The position numbers were made by a program, and so were the translations under genes. 64,000 nucleotides of DNA from Actinoplanes octamycinicus (GTDB lineage: Bacteria; Actinomycetota; Actinomycetes; Mycobacteriales; Micromonosporaceae): positions 5,499,501 through 5,563,500 of the forward strand of contig NZ_JACHNB010000001.1 of assembly GCF_014205225.1 (NCBI RefSeq). Reading direction: 5' to 3'. Each line of letters opens with the position of its first letter. The stretch's first letter is position 1. Under the pieces are notes generated by a model that made no database searches, had not been told where the DNA came from, and saw nothing but the letters and a program-made list of their open reading frames with translations. Below, piece after piece: positions 18,360-26,076 of this stretch.

Positions 18360-18502
18360 GCCAGCCGGTTACCCGTTTGACCGGTGGCAAACGGAAAGTT
18401 GTTCGCCGGTCGAAATTGCCCCCACTTCGCCCCGGGGCAGCGACCTGCACGGAGATGCCTTACGGCTTCGGCTCAGAGACGGAGGCTGAAGGGCCATGCC
18501 CG

Positions 18503-18802
18503 TCAAGCTTCGTTCTCTCGCCGGTCAAGCAGTCGTGCTTGCTGATCGAGCGCTGCTTGCCGATCGTCGAGCGCGGTCTCCCGCTGTGCCTGCGCGTGGT
18601 CGCGGCGATCGGCAGCGTCGGCACGCCGAACCAGCGCGTCGTCACGGACGTTCAGGGCTGCAGTGCGACGCTGCACGGCGTCGTCAGGCAGATCGGCGGC
18701 GTGTTCCAGGCGTTGCAGATCGGCCTGGCGCTCATCACTGAGCCTGCGTAGCCGCGCCAGCGATGCCGCCATCTCGCCGGTGGAGTCGAGGTCCTCGGGC
18801 AT
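18503..18802 (-). CDS. Small coiled-coil protein of unknown function
   Basis: A 99-residue protein made almost entirely of charged helix with heptad-like spacing (LARLRRLSDERQADLQRLEH, then RRTAALNVRDDALVRRADAA). No membrane segment. A GGAGG lies 11 bases before the ATG at 18802. The opposite strand also holds open frames, but this strand reads as a plausible soluble coiled coil. Function unknown. Confidence 0.5.
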   Translation of the reverse strand: MPEDLDSTGEMAASLARLRRLSDERQADLQRLEHAADLPDDAVQRRTAALNVRDDALVRRADAADRRDHAQAQRETALDDRQAALDQQARLLDRRENEA

Positions 18803-18977
18803 GGTTCAACTGTCCTCCGCGGCGACGCGCCGCGGGCCGATACCGCCGTATGCGGCCCCGCGGAGCGGGATCCCGGTCGGGGCGTCGGTGTTGGCGGTGG
18901 TCAGCCACCGCATTGCGGAGAGTATCCGCAGGTCAAGAGTGCGGCCGCCGGGTCCGCTCCTTCTCCGGCCGGGTGGG

Positions 18978-19018
18978 TGTAAGTTAGCTCTTACATTCCT
19001 TGTGAGAGTCCTCTTACA
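18978..19018 (+). promoter_or_regulatory. Tandem TetR-type operators before LLM oxidoreductase
   Basis: TGTAAG-N6-CTTACA is perfect at 18978-18995; TGTGAG-N6-CTTACA (one mismatch) is at 19001-19018. Centres are 23 bp apart, about two helical turns. The same palindrome sits before the tetR gene (10206-10223), linking the two loci. The second site ends 16 bases before the GTG start at 19034. Confidence 0.7.
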
Positions 19019-19033
19019 TCGTTGGAGGCAAGC

Positions 19034-19975
19034 GTGAGCATCCGGCTCGGGTATCAGATTCCGAATTTCACCTATCCCGGCGTGCCGGTCGAGCGGCTGT
19101 TCGACACGGTGGTGGCGCAGGCCCGGGAGGCCGAGACGGCCGGCTTCGACACGGTGCTGGTGATGGACCACTTCTACCAGCTGCCGGGGATCGGCACGCC
19201 GGATCAGAACATGCTCGAGGCGTACACCACGCTCGGCGCGCTCGCGTCGGCCACCTCGACGATCCAGCTGTCCACGCTGGTGACCGGCAACACGTACCGT
19301 AATCCTGCTCTGCTGGCGAAGACCGTGACCACTCTCGACGTGGTGTCGAAGGGGCGCGCCATCCTCGGCATCGGGGCCGGCTGGTTCGAGCGGGAGCACC
19401 ACGACCTGGGCTTCGAGTTCGGCACCTTCGGGCAGCGGTTCGAGCGGCTCGAGGAGGCGCTGACCATCATCGCGCCGATGCTCAAGGGTGAGCCGGCCAG
19501 CTTCGAGGGCAAGTGGTACGTGGCCCGCGGCGCGATGAACAATCCGCGACTGCGCCCGAGCATCCCGATCATGCTGGGCGGTTCCGGCGAGCAGAAGACG
19601 TTCCGGCTGGCGGCCCGCTTCGCCGACCACATGAACATCATCTGCGACGTCGACGACCTGGCCCGCAAGGTCGGCGTGCTGCGCGAGCGGTGCGCCGAGA
19701 TCGACCGCGACCCGGCCACCCTGGCCACGAGTTACCTGGTCATGGGCATGGTCGGCGAGGACGAGGCGGAGGTGAAGGAGCTGGCCGCGTCGATCCCGGA
19801 GGACCGGCGCAACCGGGCCTTCCTCGGCACCGCCGAGCAGGTCGCCGAGCAGCTGCACGAGAAGGTGATCGGCGCGGGGATCGACGGGATCACCATCAAC
19901 CTGATCCGTAACGGTCACCGGCCGGGCCTGGTCAGCCAGGTTGCCGAGGCGCTCAAGCCGATCGTCAAGGCCTGA
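19034..19975 (+). CDS. LLM class F420-dependent oxidoreductase
   Basis: A 313-residue luciferase-like TIM-barrel enzyme. Motifs: an N-terminal barrel strand with AGFDTVLVMDHFYQLP, IQLSTLVTGNTYRNPALLAK, GRAILGIGAGWFEREHHDLG and IPIMLGGSGEQKTFRLAARF, the last marking the flavin/F420 phosphate region. The substrate is unknown. GTG 19034 is favoured because GGAGG lies 5 bases before it; TTG 19022 in the same frame would add four residues. Expression is probably repressed by the TetR protein of 9572-10183 through two operators just upstream. Confidence 0.9.
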   Translation: MSIRLGYQIPNFTYPGVPVERLFDTVVAQAREAETAGFDTVLVMDHFYQLPGIGTPDQNMLEAYTTLGALASATSTIQLSTLVTGNTYRNPALLAKTVTTLDVVSKGRAILGIGAGWFEREHHDLGFEFGTFGQRFERLEEALTIIAPMLKGEPASFEGKWYVARGAMNNPRLRPSIPIMLGGSGEQKTFRLAARFADHMNIICDVDDLARKVGVLRERCAEIDRDPATLATSYLVMGMVGEDEAEVKELAASIPEDRRNRAFLGTAEQVAEQLHEKVIGAGIDGITINLIRNGHRPGLVSQVAEALKPIVKA

Positions 19976-20038
19976 CCGGAGCGACCCGCCGGGGCCGGGC
20001 CGAGCCCGGCGCCCGGTCCGGGCGGGTAGCGTGACGGA

Positions 20039-20695
20039 ATGGACCAAGCGCGTGTTCTTGTCGTGGGCGGGCACGGGAAGGTGGCCCGGTTGCTCCTGCC
20101 CCTGCTGACCGGGGCGGGGCACGAGGTCACCGCGGTGTTCCGCAACCCGGAGCACCGCGCCGACGTCGCCGCGACCGGGGCGACGCCGCTGGTCGCCGAC
20201 GTGGAGCAGCTCGGCGTCACCGAGCTGGCCGAGCTGTTCGCCGGGCACGACGCGATCGTCTGGTCGGCCGGGGCGGGCGGTGGCAATCCGCCGCGGACCT
20301 ACGCGGTGGACCGGGACGCCGCGATCCGCTCGATGGAGGCGGCGCAGCGCGCCGGCGCGCGCCGCTACCTGATGGTGTCCTACTTCGGTTCCCAGCTCGA
20401 TCACGGCGTGCCCGCGGACAGCGCCTTCTTTCCGTACGCGGAGGCCAAGGCCGCCGCCGACACCCATCTCGCGCGGACCGGTCTGGACTGGACGATCCTC
20501 GGGCCGAGCCGGCTCACCGACGACCCGCCGACCGGCCGGATCGAGACGGCCGCCGAGGGCGCGACGGCCGGTGCGGTCAGCCGGGCCGATGTCGCCGCGG
20601 TGGTGGTGGCCGCTCTGCACGACCCGGGCACCGTGCACCGCACGATCCGCTTCAACGCCGGGGCCACCCCGATCGCCGACGCCCTGCGCGAGTGA
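20039..20695 (+). CDS. NAD(P)H-binding SDR-like protein (YwnB type)
   Basis: A 218-residue atypical SDR. VLVVGGHGKVARLLLPLLTG at residues 6-25 is the dinucleotide-binding start; RRYLMVSYFGS and YAEAKAAADTHLARTGLDWT carry the family's YxxxK-like region, and ILGPSRLTDDPP follows. Such proteins are often NAD(P)H-dependent reductases acting with quinones or isoflavones. It lies 63 bases downstream of the LLM oxidoreductase and may share its transcript. Confidence 0.85.
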   Translation: MDQARVLVVGGHGKVARLLLPLLTGAGHEVTAVFRNPEHRADVAATGATPLVADVEQLGVTELAELFAGHDAIVWSAGAGGGNPPRTYAVDRDAAIRSMEAAQRAGARRYLMVSYFGSQLDHGVPADSAFFPYAEAKAAADTHLARTGLDWTILGPSRLTDDPPTGRIETAAEGATAGAVSRADVAAVVVAALHDPGTVHRTIRFNAGATPIADALRE

Positions 20696-20708
20696 TCCGC
20701 AGCTCCCC

Positions 20709-20800
20709 GATCAAGATCAAAATCCGCTTGGGGTACGCCGCAGCGCCGTGAATCCCCTGGTCGTTTGGCCTCTGACGAAGCGGGTAAGCGGATCTTGAAG
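20709..20800. repeat. Dispersed gene-tail repeat copy 2 with inverted partner
   Basis: GATCAAGATCAAAATCCGCT (from 20709) followed by GGGTACGCC matches the repeat downstream of the binding protein at 37346-37378. About 60 bases on, AAGCGGATCTTGA (about 20788-20800) is the reverse complement of TCAAAATCCGCTT with one mismatch, so the RNA could form a hairpin with a long loop. Confidence 0.55.
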
Positions 20801-20841
20801 CCCGTCCCGCACCGGGGCGGACCCGCCGCGAGGGAGCCCTG

Positions 20842-21012
20842 ATGCCGATCGAACGCCTGCCGTCCGACCCGGACCGCTACCCGCCGCTGGATCCCGGAGC
20901 GCCGATCCCCGACGACCCGGGCGAACTGTCCCCGGACAGCCCCGACCCGCTGCCGCCGGCCCCGTCCGAGCCGATCCCGATGGAGCCGGACCGGGAGCCC
21001 GAGCCGGCCTGA
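20842..21012 (+). CDS. Small proline/aspartate-rich protein (56 residues)
   Basis: An ATG at 20842 has AGGGAG 7 bases upstream and opens a 56-residue acidic frame rich in proline and aspartate (DPGAPIPDDPGELS and similar runs), ending at a TGA at 21010-21012. No domain is recognised; it is predicted to be disordered. The ribosome binding site and lack of an alternative gene in the gap support it, but coding status is uncertain. Confidence 0.45.
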   Translation: MPIERLPSDPDRYPPLDPGAPIPDDPGELSPDSPDPLPPAPSEPIPMEPDREPEPA

Positions 21013-21025
21013 CGCGCGGCCCCGG

Positions 21026-21502
21026 TCAGTCCCAGAAGCCCGCGTGCACCTCGGTGGCGGCGGCCAGGGCGACCGGGCCGTCGACGGTGATCGGGCGGCC
21101 GCCGCGGGCGAACACCTCGCGGGACGAGAGGCGCAGCGGCGGCTGGCCCGTCCCGTCGGGAAGCATGGCGGTCAGGTCGGCGGAGGAGAGGGCGAAGACC
21201 ACCCGGCCGATGCCGGACCAGTAGATCGCGCCGGCGCACATCGCGCACGGCTCGGTGCTGGTGTAGAGGATGCTGGCGGCCAGCGTCGCCGGGTCCAGGC
21301 GCCCGGCCAGCCGGACCACGTTGGTCTCCGCGTGACCGGTCGGGTCGGCCTCGGTGACCACGGTGTTCTCCGCCTCCAGCACCGACCCGTCCGGCGTCAC
21401 CAGCAGCGACCCGAACGGATGGTTGCCGTGCTCACGGGCCGAGCGGGCCAGCCCGATCGCCCGTTCCAGGTAGGCCGCGTCGGCCGTGGTGATCGTGGTC
21501 AT
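21026..21502 (-). CDS. Nucleoside deaminase (cytidine/deoxycytidylate deaminase family)
   Basis: A 158-residue zinc deaminase. The first zinc motif HAETN lies in TGHAETNVVRLAG and the second, PCAMC, in EPCAMCAGAIYWSG, giving the His, two Cys and catalytic Glu of the CDA/guanine-deaminase fold. An AAGGGG ribosome binding site precedes ATG 21502; the frame extends upstream to 21601 but those residues are not family-like. Probably acts on guanine or a related base. Confidence 0.9.
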   Translation of the reverse strand: MTTITTADAAYLERAIGLARSAREHGNHPFGSLLVTPDGSVLEAENTVVTEADPTGHAETNVVRLAGRLDPATLAASILYTSTEPCAMCAGAIYWSGIGRVVFALSSADLTAMLPDGTGQPPLRLSSREVFARGGRPITVDGPVALAAATEVHAGFWD

Positions 21503-21819
21503 CGGGGTCCCCTTCCGCCCGGGACAGCGTACGACGGACTCACTGTGCGACTTCGGGAACATCATTTCGGCGAGTCGAGTAGCCGATAAACGCGACGCCA
21601 CACTGTTGACCTTCGATGCCCTGACCTGCGGGAAGGGCTGATCCGGTCCGGGTGGCCGGGTCGTCTCGGTGACGCTAAGTGGCTATCTCGTCATCGACCG
21701 TCGACTACCCGCCGTGGCCGCCGACATCTACGGTGCGAGAGAACCGCCCCGCCTTTTGCCGAAGGATGCCGGATGGTGATCTCGCAATACTCCCTGACCG
21801 CCCGGCCGGTGATGGCCGG

Positions 21820-23160
21820 GTGAGATGGCGTGGACTGACCGGTGTGCTGAGCTCGCAGGCCTGCACGTTGTCCGCCAACCGGCTGCTCACCGTCGCGGTG
21901 CCCTGGCTGGTGCTGGACCGGACCGGCAGCGCGGCGCAGACCGGGCTGGTGGTGGCGTGCCAGGTGCTGCCGTACGCCTTCACCCAGTGGCTGGCCGGCC
22001 CGCTGCTGGACCGGATCGGGCCGCGCCGGATCAGCATGGCCGGCGACCTGGCGTCGGCGTCCGTCCTGATCATCCCGGCGATCTTCGGCACCCCACCGCT
22101 CTGGCTGCTCACCCTGATGCTGGTGGTGGTCGGCTGCGCGGACGGGCCGGCCAGCGCCGCGAAACGGATGTTGGTGCCGTTCGCCGCGGCCGACGCCGGC
22201 CAGTCCACCACCCGCGGCGTCGGCCTGGCCACCGCGGTGGAGCGGACCGCGACCGCGGCCGGCACCGCGCTGGCCGGCTGGCTGGTCGCCACCCTGGGCG
22301 GGGATCGCGCGCTGTGGGCGGCCGCCGCCATGCTCGGCGTGGCCACCCTCATCGTCACGCTGACCGTGACCGACCCGGTGCGCGACCGCGGCCGGGACGA
22401 CGAGACGTACCTCGACCGGCTGCGCACCGGCGCCGCGTTCCTGCGGCACAGCCGGCCGTTGCGCGCCCTGACCGCGATGTTCGTCATCACCAACCTGCTC
22501 GACCAGGCGCTGATGGCGGTGCTGCTGCCGGTCTGGGCCCGGGCCGGCGGGCACGACGCGACCGTGGTCGGGCTGGCGCTGAGCACGGTCGGGCTGGCGT
22601 CGATCGCGTCCGCGCTGGCCTCGGCCGGCTTCGGGACCCGGTTGCCGCGCCGGGCGACGTACCTGATCGGGGTGCTCAGCAGCGGGCCGACCCGGATCAT
22701 CGTGCTGGCGCTGGACCTGCCGCCGCAGGTGGTGATCGGGGTCTACGCGCTGGCCGGGATCGGCTCCGGGCTGTTCAACCCGCTGCTGGAGACGGTGCAG
22801 GTGGAGCTGATCCCGGCGGCGCTGCGCGGCCGGGTGCAGACCCTGATCAGCGCCTGGGCCTGGGCCGGCATCCCGGTCGGCGGCCTGCTCGGCGCGGTGC
22901 TGCTGAACACCGGCGGCCTGCACGCGGCCCTGTGGATCTGCGGGCTCGCCTACCTGGCCGCGGTGCTCCGCCCGGCCTGGCGGATGGACTGGTCACGGCC
23001 GTCGGCACCGGCGCCGCCCGGTGACGGGATCCGGCTGGTCCCGGCCGGCCGCAACCGGATCACCCGGATGCTCCGCGAGCGCCCCTGCCCGCCGAACCGG
23101 GACGAGCACCGCCACCTGCTCCGGCGCCGCTCCGGCGGCGAGGTGACGCTCCACCGGTGA
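21820..23160 (+). CDS. MFS transporter
   Basis: A roughly 446-residue transporter with about 12 membrane helices. It begins RWRGLTGVLSSQACTLSANR and contains the inter-helix motif LAGPLLDRIGPRRIS typical of the MFS loop 2-3 signature; the second half includes GVLSSGPTRIIVLALDL. The C-terminus is a long arginine-rich cytoplasmic tail. The start is uncertain: GTG 21820 fits the first helix, while ATG 21766 would add 18 residues. Substrate unknown; related actinobacterial proteins are often drug-efflux pumps. Confidence 0.82.
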   Translation: MRWRGLTGVLSSQACTLSANRLLTVAVPWLVLDRTGSAAQTGLVVACQVLPYAFTQWLAGPLLDRIGPRRISMAGDLASASVLIIPAIFGTPPLWLLTLMLVVVGCADGPASAAKRMLVPFAAADAGQSTTRGVGLATAVERTATAAGTALAGWLVATLGGDRALWAAAAMLGVATLIVTLTVTDPVRDRGRDDETYLDRLRTGAAFLRHSRPLRALTAMFVITNLLDQALMAVLLPVWARAGGHDATVVGLALSTVGLASIASALASAGFGTRLPRRATYLIGVLSSGPTRIIVLALDLPPQVVIGVYALAGIGSGLFNPLLETVQVELIPAALRGRVQTLISAWAWAGIPVGGLLGAVLLNTGGLHAALWICGLAYLAAVLRPAWRMDWSRPSAPAPPGDGIRLVPAGRNRITRMLRERPCPPNRDEHRHLLRRRSGGEVTLHR

Positions 23161-23161
23161 C

Positions 23162-23280
23162 TCACCGGCGGGCGGTGGCCAGCATTGTGGTGACGGCGGC
23201 GGCGAGCATCAGCGCGTGCGGCACCAGGTGCTCCAGGTCCGGCCACGTTCACCATCGGCGCCGCGCCGGCCGCGGCGACG
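23162..23280 (-). pseudogene. Possible remnant of a deleted gene (C-terminal tail)
   Basis: Between the MFS stop and the SMP-30-like stop, the minus strand reads DLEHLVPHALMLAAAVTT then MLATARR and a stop at 23162-23164, but with no start and with a stop codon just upstream. A neighbouring frame supplies VAAAGAAPMVNVAGP. Together they look like the frameshifted end of a lost gene. Confidence 0.25.
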
Positions 23281-23281
23281 C

Positions 23282-24145
23282 CTATGCTGCCGCAGGCACC
23301 TCCACCTCCACGGTGAGCACCTGCCCGGTCCGGGCCGCGGCGTTGGCGTCGATGTTCTCGAAGCCGCTCCATTCCGAGGCCAGCGCGAACAGGGTCCGGC
23401 CGGCCGGCCCGCCGAGCGCGCAGGAGAAGACCGGCCGGTCGAACTCGACCCGGTCGGTGATCTTCCCGCCCTCCCGGACCCGGATCAGCGCGCCGCCGGG
23501 CGCGTCCGGCCCGCCGCCGAGCATCCGGATCCCGGGCGCCCCGCACCAGACCGCGCCCTCGGCGTCGATGCAGATGCCGTCCGGCGCGACCCGGTCGGCC
23601 CATACCCGCCGGTTGGTGAGCGTGCCGCCGGCCGCGATGTCGAACGCCGTGATCCGGCTCGCGAACGACTCGCTGACCAGCAGTGTCCGCCCGTCCGGGG
23701 TGATCACCATGCCGTTGGCGAACTGCAGGTCGCCGGCCACGATCCGGGTGGCGCCGTCCGGCGCGACGTGCGCGATCACGCCCGGGTTCGGCGCGCCGCC
23801 ACCGACCAGGTCGAACGCGAACCCGTTCACGTAGACGTCGCCGCCCGCGGTGGTGACGATCTCGCTCCAGCCATGCTCGGCCACGTCGGCGAGATGCCCG
23901 TAGGTGGTCCCGTCGGCCAGGGTCAGCCCCGGCCCGGTGGTGAGCAGCCGCCCGTCCGGGAGCCAGTCGAACGCCCAGCCGTACCCGGGTGGGGCGTCGG
24001 CCACCCGCTCGGTCGTCCCGTCCATGCCGATCGCCACGATCTCCCCGGACGCCCAGTGCGCCACCCAGAGCCGCCCCTCGTGCCACCGGCCGGATTCGAG
24101 CATGGTGAATCCCTCGGCCAGCAGTTCCGGTGTAGATGTCGTCAT
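23282..24145 (-). CDS. SMP-30 / gluconolactonase-like protein
   Basis: A 287-residue six-bladed beta-propeller. Recognisable blades include MLESGRWHEGRLWVAHWASG, YVNGFAFDLVGGGAPNPGVI, FANGMVITPDGRTLLVSESF and PDGICIDAEGAVWCGAPG, the conserved divalent-metal and substrate site of SMP-30/LRE proteins. It probably hydrolyses a sugar lactone. The gene ends 44 bases before the IS1182 element. Confidence 0.87.
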   Translation of the reverse strand: MTTSTPELLAEGFTMLESGRWHEGRLWVAHWASGEIVAIGMDGTTERVADAPPGYGWAFDWLPDGRLLTTGPGLTLADGTTYGHLADVAEHGWSEIVTTAGGDVYVNGFAFDLVGGGAPNPGVIAHVAPDGATRIVAGDLQFANGMVITPDGRTLLVSESFASRITAFDIAAGGTLTNRRVWADRVAPDGICIDAEGAVWCGAPGIRMLGGGPDAPGGALIRVREGGKITDRVEFDRPVFSCALGGPAGRTLFALASEWSGFENIDANAAARTGQVLTVEVEVPAAA

Positions 24146-24188
24146 AGCGCGATCCTGCGCCTCGGCGGCCGCTTCGTGCCAGCGACCG

Positions 24189-24192
24189 CTAG
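24189..24192. repeat. Target site duplication CTAG (left)
   Basis: CTAG immediately precedes the left inverted repeat of the IS1182-type element and is repeated at 26000-26003 after the right end. Confidence 0.85.
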
Positions 24193-25999
24193 GTGACTGG
24201 TGTTAAACGCGGGTTGATCAGAGTCTTGATCGGCCCGCGTTGTTGTTGAGCGGTGGTTGTGGGTCGGGGTTTGTCCTGTTGGCGGGTTGGAGAGTTGCTG
24301 GTGAGCGGTGGGTTCCGACTGTCAGGTGAGGGCCCAGCCTTGGAGTTGGTGGGTGAGGCCGAGGGCGGCGAGGCGGGCGAGGTTGGTGGCGGCTGCTAGG
24401 AGGGTGAAGTCGGCGGCGACGCGGTGGAGTCCGCGCATGCGGGCGTGGCGTCCGCCGTGGCGGCGGCGCATCAGGTGGGCGATCTTGCGTTCGACTTTGG
24501 GTCGGGTGGCTTGGTAGTCGGCTTTCCAGGCGGGGTCGGTCTGTCGGGTGCGGGCGGCGGCCAGGTGGGTTTCCCAGCGGCTGATGGTGATGTGCCGGCC
24601 GGTTTTCGCTGTGGTGCATTGCGGGCGTAGCGGGCAGTCGGTGCAGGCGGCGCCGAAGTCGGCTTGGCCGGCGTGCCGGTCATGGCCGGTGATCGGGCGG
24701 ATCGTGGTGGTGACCTGGTTCGGGCAGGTCACCGTGGCGTTGTCGAGGTTGACGGTGAACTGGTCCTTGGTGAATTTGCCGCCGGGGGCGACCGGGGCTT
24801 GGACCTTGGTTTTGATGTCGATCTCGGCGTGGTGCAGCAGTGCGAGGACTTCGCCGGCGCCGTAGGCGCTGTCGCCGTAGACCGCTGGGTCACCGGCCGG
24901 TGTGGTGTCGCAGTCGTCGGCGGGTGCGCTGGTGAGGTCGGTGATCAGGTTCGGGGCGGCTGCGGCGTCGCCGGTGTTGCCCGCGGTGACCTGGGTGGCG
25001 GTGATGATCTCGCTGTCCGGGTCGATGGCGAGGTGGGCTTTGTAGCCGTCGAAGCCGTGGTGCTGGGTTTTGTGGCCGTGCCGGGCCTGCGGGTCAACAG
25101 TGGAGATCACCCGGTCGGCGGCGACTTTGCGGGCGATCCGCAGCCTGCCGTCGTCGCCGGTTTCCAGATCCTGACCCAGCACGGTGGCCAGCAACGTCAT
25201 CGCCTCAGCGACTGGTGCCGGAAGTTCTTCACGGCCGTCAAGAGCGGCGAGTAGCGCATAGCCGTCCCGGGCCCGGGAATCGATCACCGCTTCCCGGGCG
25301 GTCTTGTCGTCCCAATCCACCACCGGTTTCCCGGTGCTGGTGTAGTCGTCGCCGCTGGTCAGCAGACTGCGTAGCTCAGCGGCCAGGTCACGGCCGGCGG
25401 CGGTGAGCAGGCCGCGGATCGCCGAGCGGAGCAGCGTGATCGTGTCCATCGTGGCAACTGCGTCATACAACGGTGTCGAGTCCAGGACCCGGCGCCGGCC
25501 CAACAGCCCCGCCTGGCGGGCCGCGGCGAGCGCCACCTCGAAGATCCGGTCCGGACGCGGCGAGCGGCGTAGCCGTTCCCGCATGTCGACCAGCACCGTG
25601 TGCACGAACCCGACCCGGCCGGTGTCCCAGTCACCGACCCCGGCCGCGTACCGCCAGCGGGCATCGAAGGTGAACCGGTCGACCGCTTCCCGATCCGACA
25701 ACCCTTCCAGACGCTGCAGCACCATCACCGTCGCGACCACCGACGGCGGCACCGACCGCCGCCCGACCTGCGCGAACAGGTCAGCGAACAGGCCGTCCGG
25801 GAACAGCCGGTCCCGATGCTCGTGCAGGAACACGAAGATCGAGTTAGGGGCGAGAACGTCCCCGCAGAACCGGCTGATCGGGTCGGCAAGGCCTGACTGC
25901 TGCGACGCCCTACCCAACGTCATCCCAGCAAACTATCTAAAATAGAAGCAAAGCTATATCCATCACGCGAGTGACAAACCAGCGTTTAACACCAGTCAC
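24193..25999 (-). mobile_element. IS1182-family insertion sequence (complete)
   Basis: A 1807-bp element with perfect 18-bp terminal inverted repeats: GTGACTGGTGTTAAACGC at 24193-24210 and its exact reverse complement at 25982-25999. Both ends are flanked by CTAG. One intact transposase on the minus strand fills most of the element. It sits between the SMP-30-like gene and the aminoglycoside acetyltransferase gene, and the right junction recreates a TAGGGT box upstream of that gene. Confidence 0.95.
24322..25923 (-). CDS. IS1182 family transposase
   Basis: A 533-residue DDE transposase. The N-terminal DUF772-like region carries FDARWRYAAGVGDWDTGRVG and LGRRRVLDSTPLYDAVAT (first catalytic Asp region). 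DSEIITATQVTAGNTGDAAA and the AVYGDSAYGAGEVL motif hold the second Asp, and RPKVERKIAHLMRRRHGG the Y/R-E-K-type Glu. The frame is intact and full length, so the element may be active. The gene starts 76 bases from the right inverted repeat. Confidence 0.93.
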   Translation of the reverse strand: MTLGRASQQSGLADPISRFCGDVLAPNSIFVFLHEHRDRLFPDGLFADLFAQVGRRSVPPSVVATVMVLQRLEGLSDREAVDRFTFDARWRYAAGVGDWDTGRVGFVHTVLVDMRERLRRSPRPDRIFEVALAAARQAGLLGRRRVLDSTPLYDAVATMDTITLLRSAIRGLLTAAGRDLAAELRSLLTSGDDYTSTGKPVVDWDDKTAREAVIDSRARDGYALLAALDGREELPAPVAEAMTLLATVLGQDLETGDDGRLRIARKVAADRVISTVDPQARHGHKTQHHGFDGYKAHLAIDPDSEIITATQVTAGNTGDAAAAPNLITDLTSAPADDCDTTPAGDPAVYGDSAYGAGEVLALLHHAEIDIKTKVQAPVAPGGKFTKDQFTVNLDNATVTCPNQVTTTIRPITGHDRHAGQADFGAACTDCPLRPQCTTAKTGRHITISRWETHLAAARTRQTDPAWKADYQATRPKVERKIAHLMRRRHGGRHARMRGLHRVAADFTLLAAATNLARLAALGLTHQLQGWALT

Positions 26000-26006
26000 C
26001 TAGGGT
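26000..26006 (+). promoter_or_regulatory. Target duplication CTAG forming a TAGGGT -10-like box
   Basis: CTAG (26000-26003) is the right copy of the target duplication. It completes TAGGGT (26001-26006), an actinobacterial -10-like hexamer, 7 bases before a GTG at 26014, the spacing of leaderless transcripts. No -35 is apparent in the IS end. Confidence 0.4.
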
Positions 26007-26013
26007 GGCTCGG

Positions 26014-26076
26014 GTGACTGACGAAGCCCCGGGCCGGGACGCCATGCGGATCGCCAGCGGCACGGCTGGGCGGTGA
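26014..26076 (+). CDS. Possible 20-residue leader ORF upstream of aac(3)
   Basis: GTG 26014 opens a short frame beginning TDEAPGRDAMRI that ends with a TGA overlapping the GTG of the acetyltransferase gene (GTGA at 26073-26076). This is a classic coupling layout. The frame may be a leader peptide or the remains of a gene truncated by the insertion; coding is unproven. Confidence 0.3.
   Translation: MTDEAPGRDAMRIASGTAGR

Noticed and set aside
18806..20638. 610-codon minus-strand open frame opposite the LLM oxidoreductase and SDR genes
   Set aside because: Antisense shadow of two well-defined enzyme genes; translation lacks any domain and is His/Arg/Gly-rich.
25971..26006. Full promoter (GTGACA as -35 with TAGGGT as -10) at the IS1182 right end
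   Set aside because: Spacing is 24 bp, too long for a standard promoter; only the -10-like box is reported.
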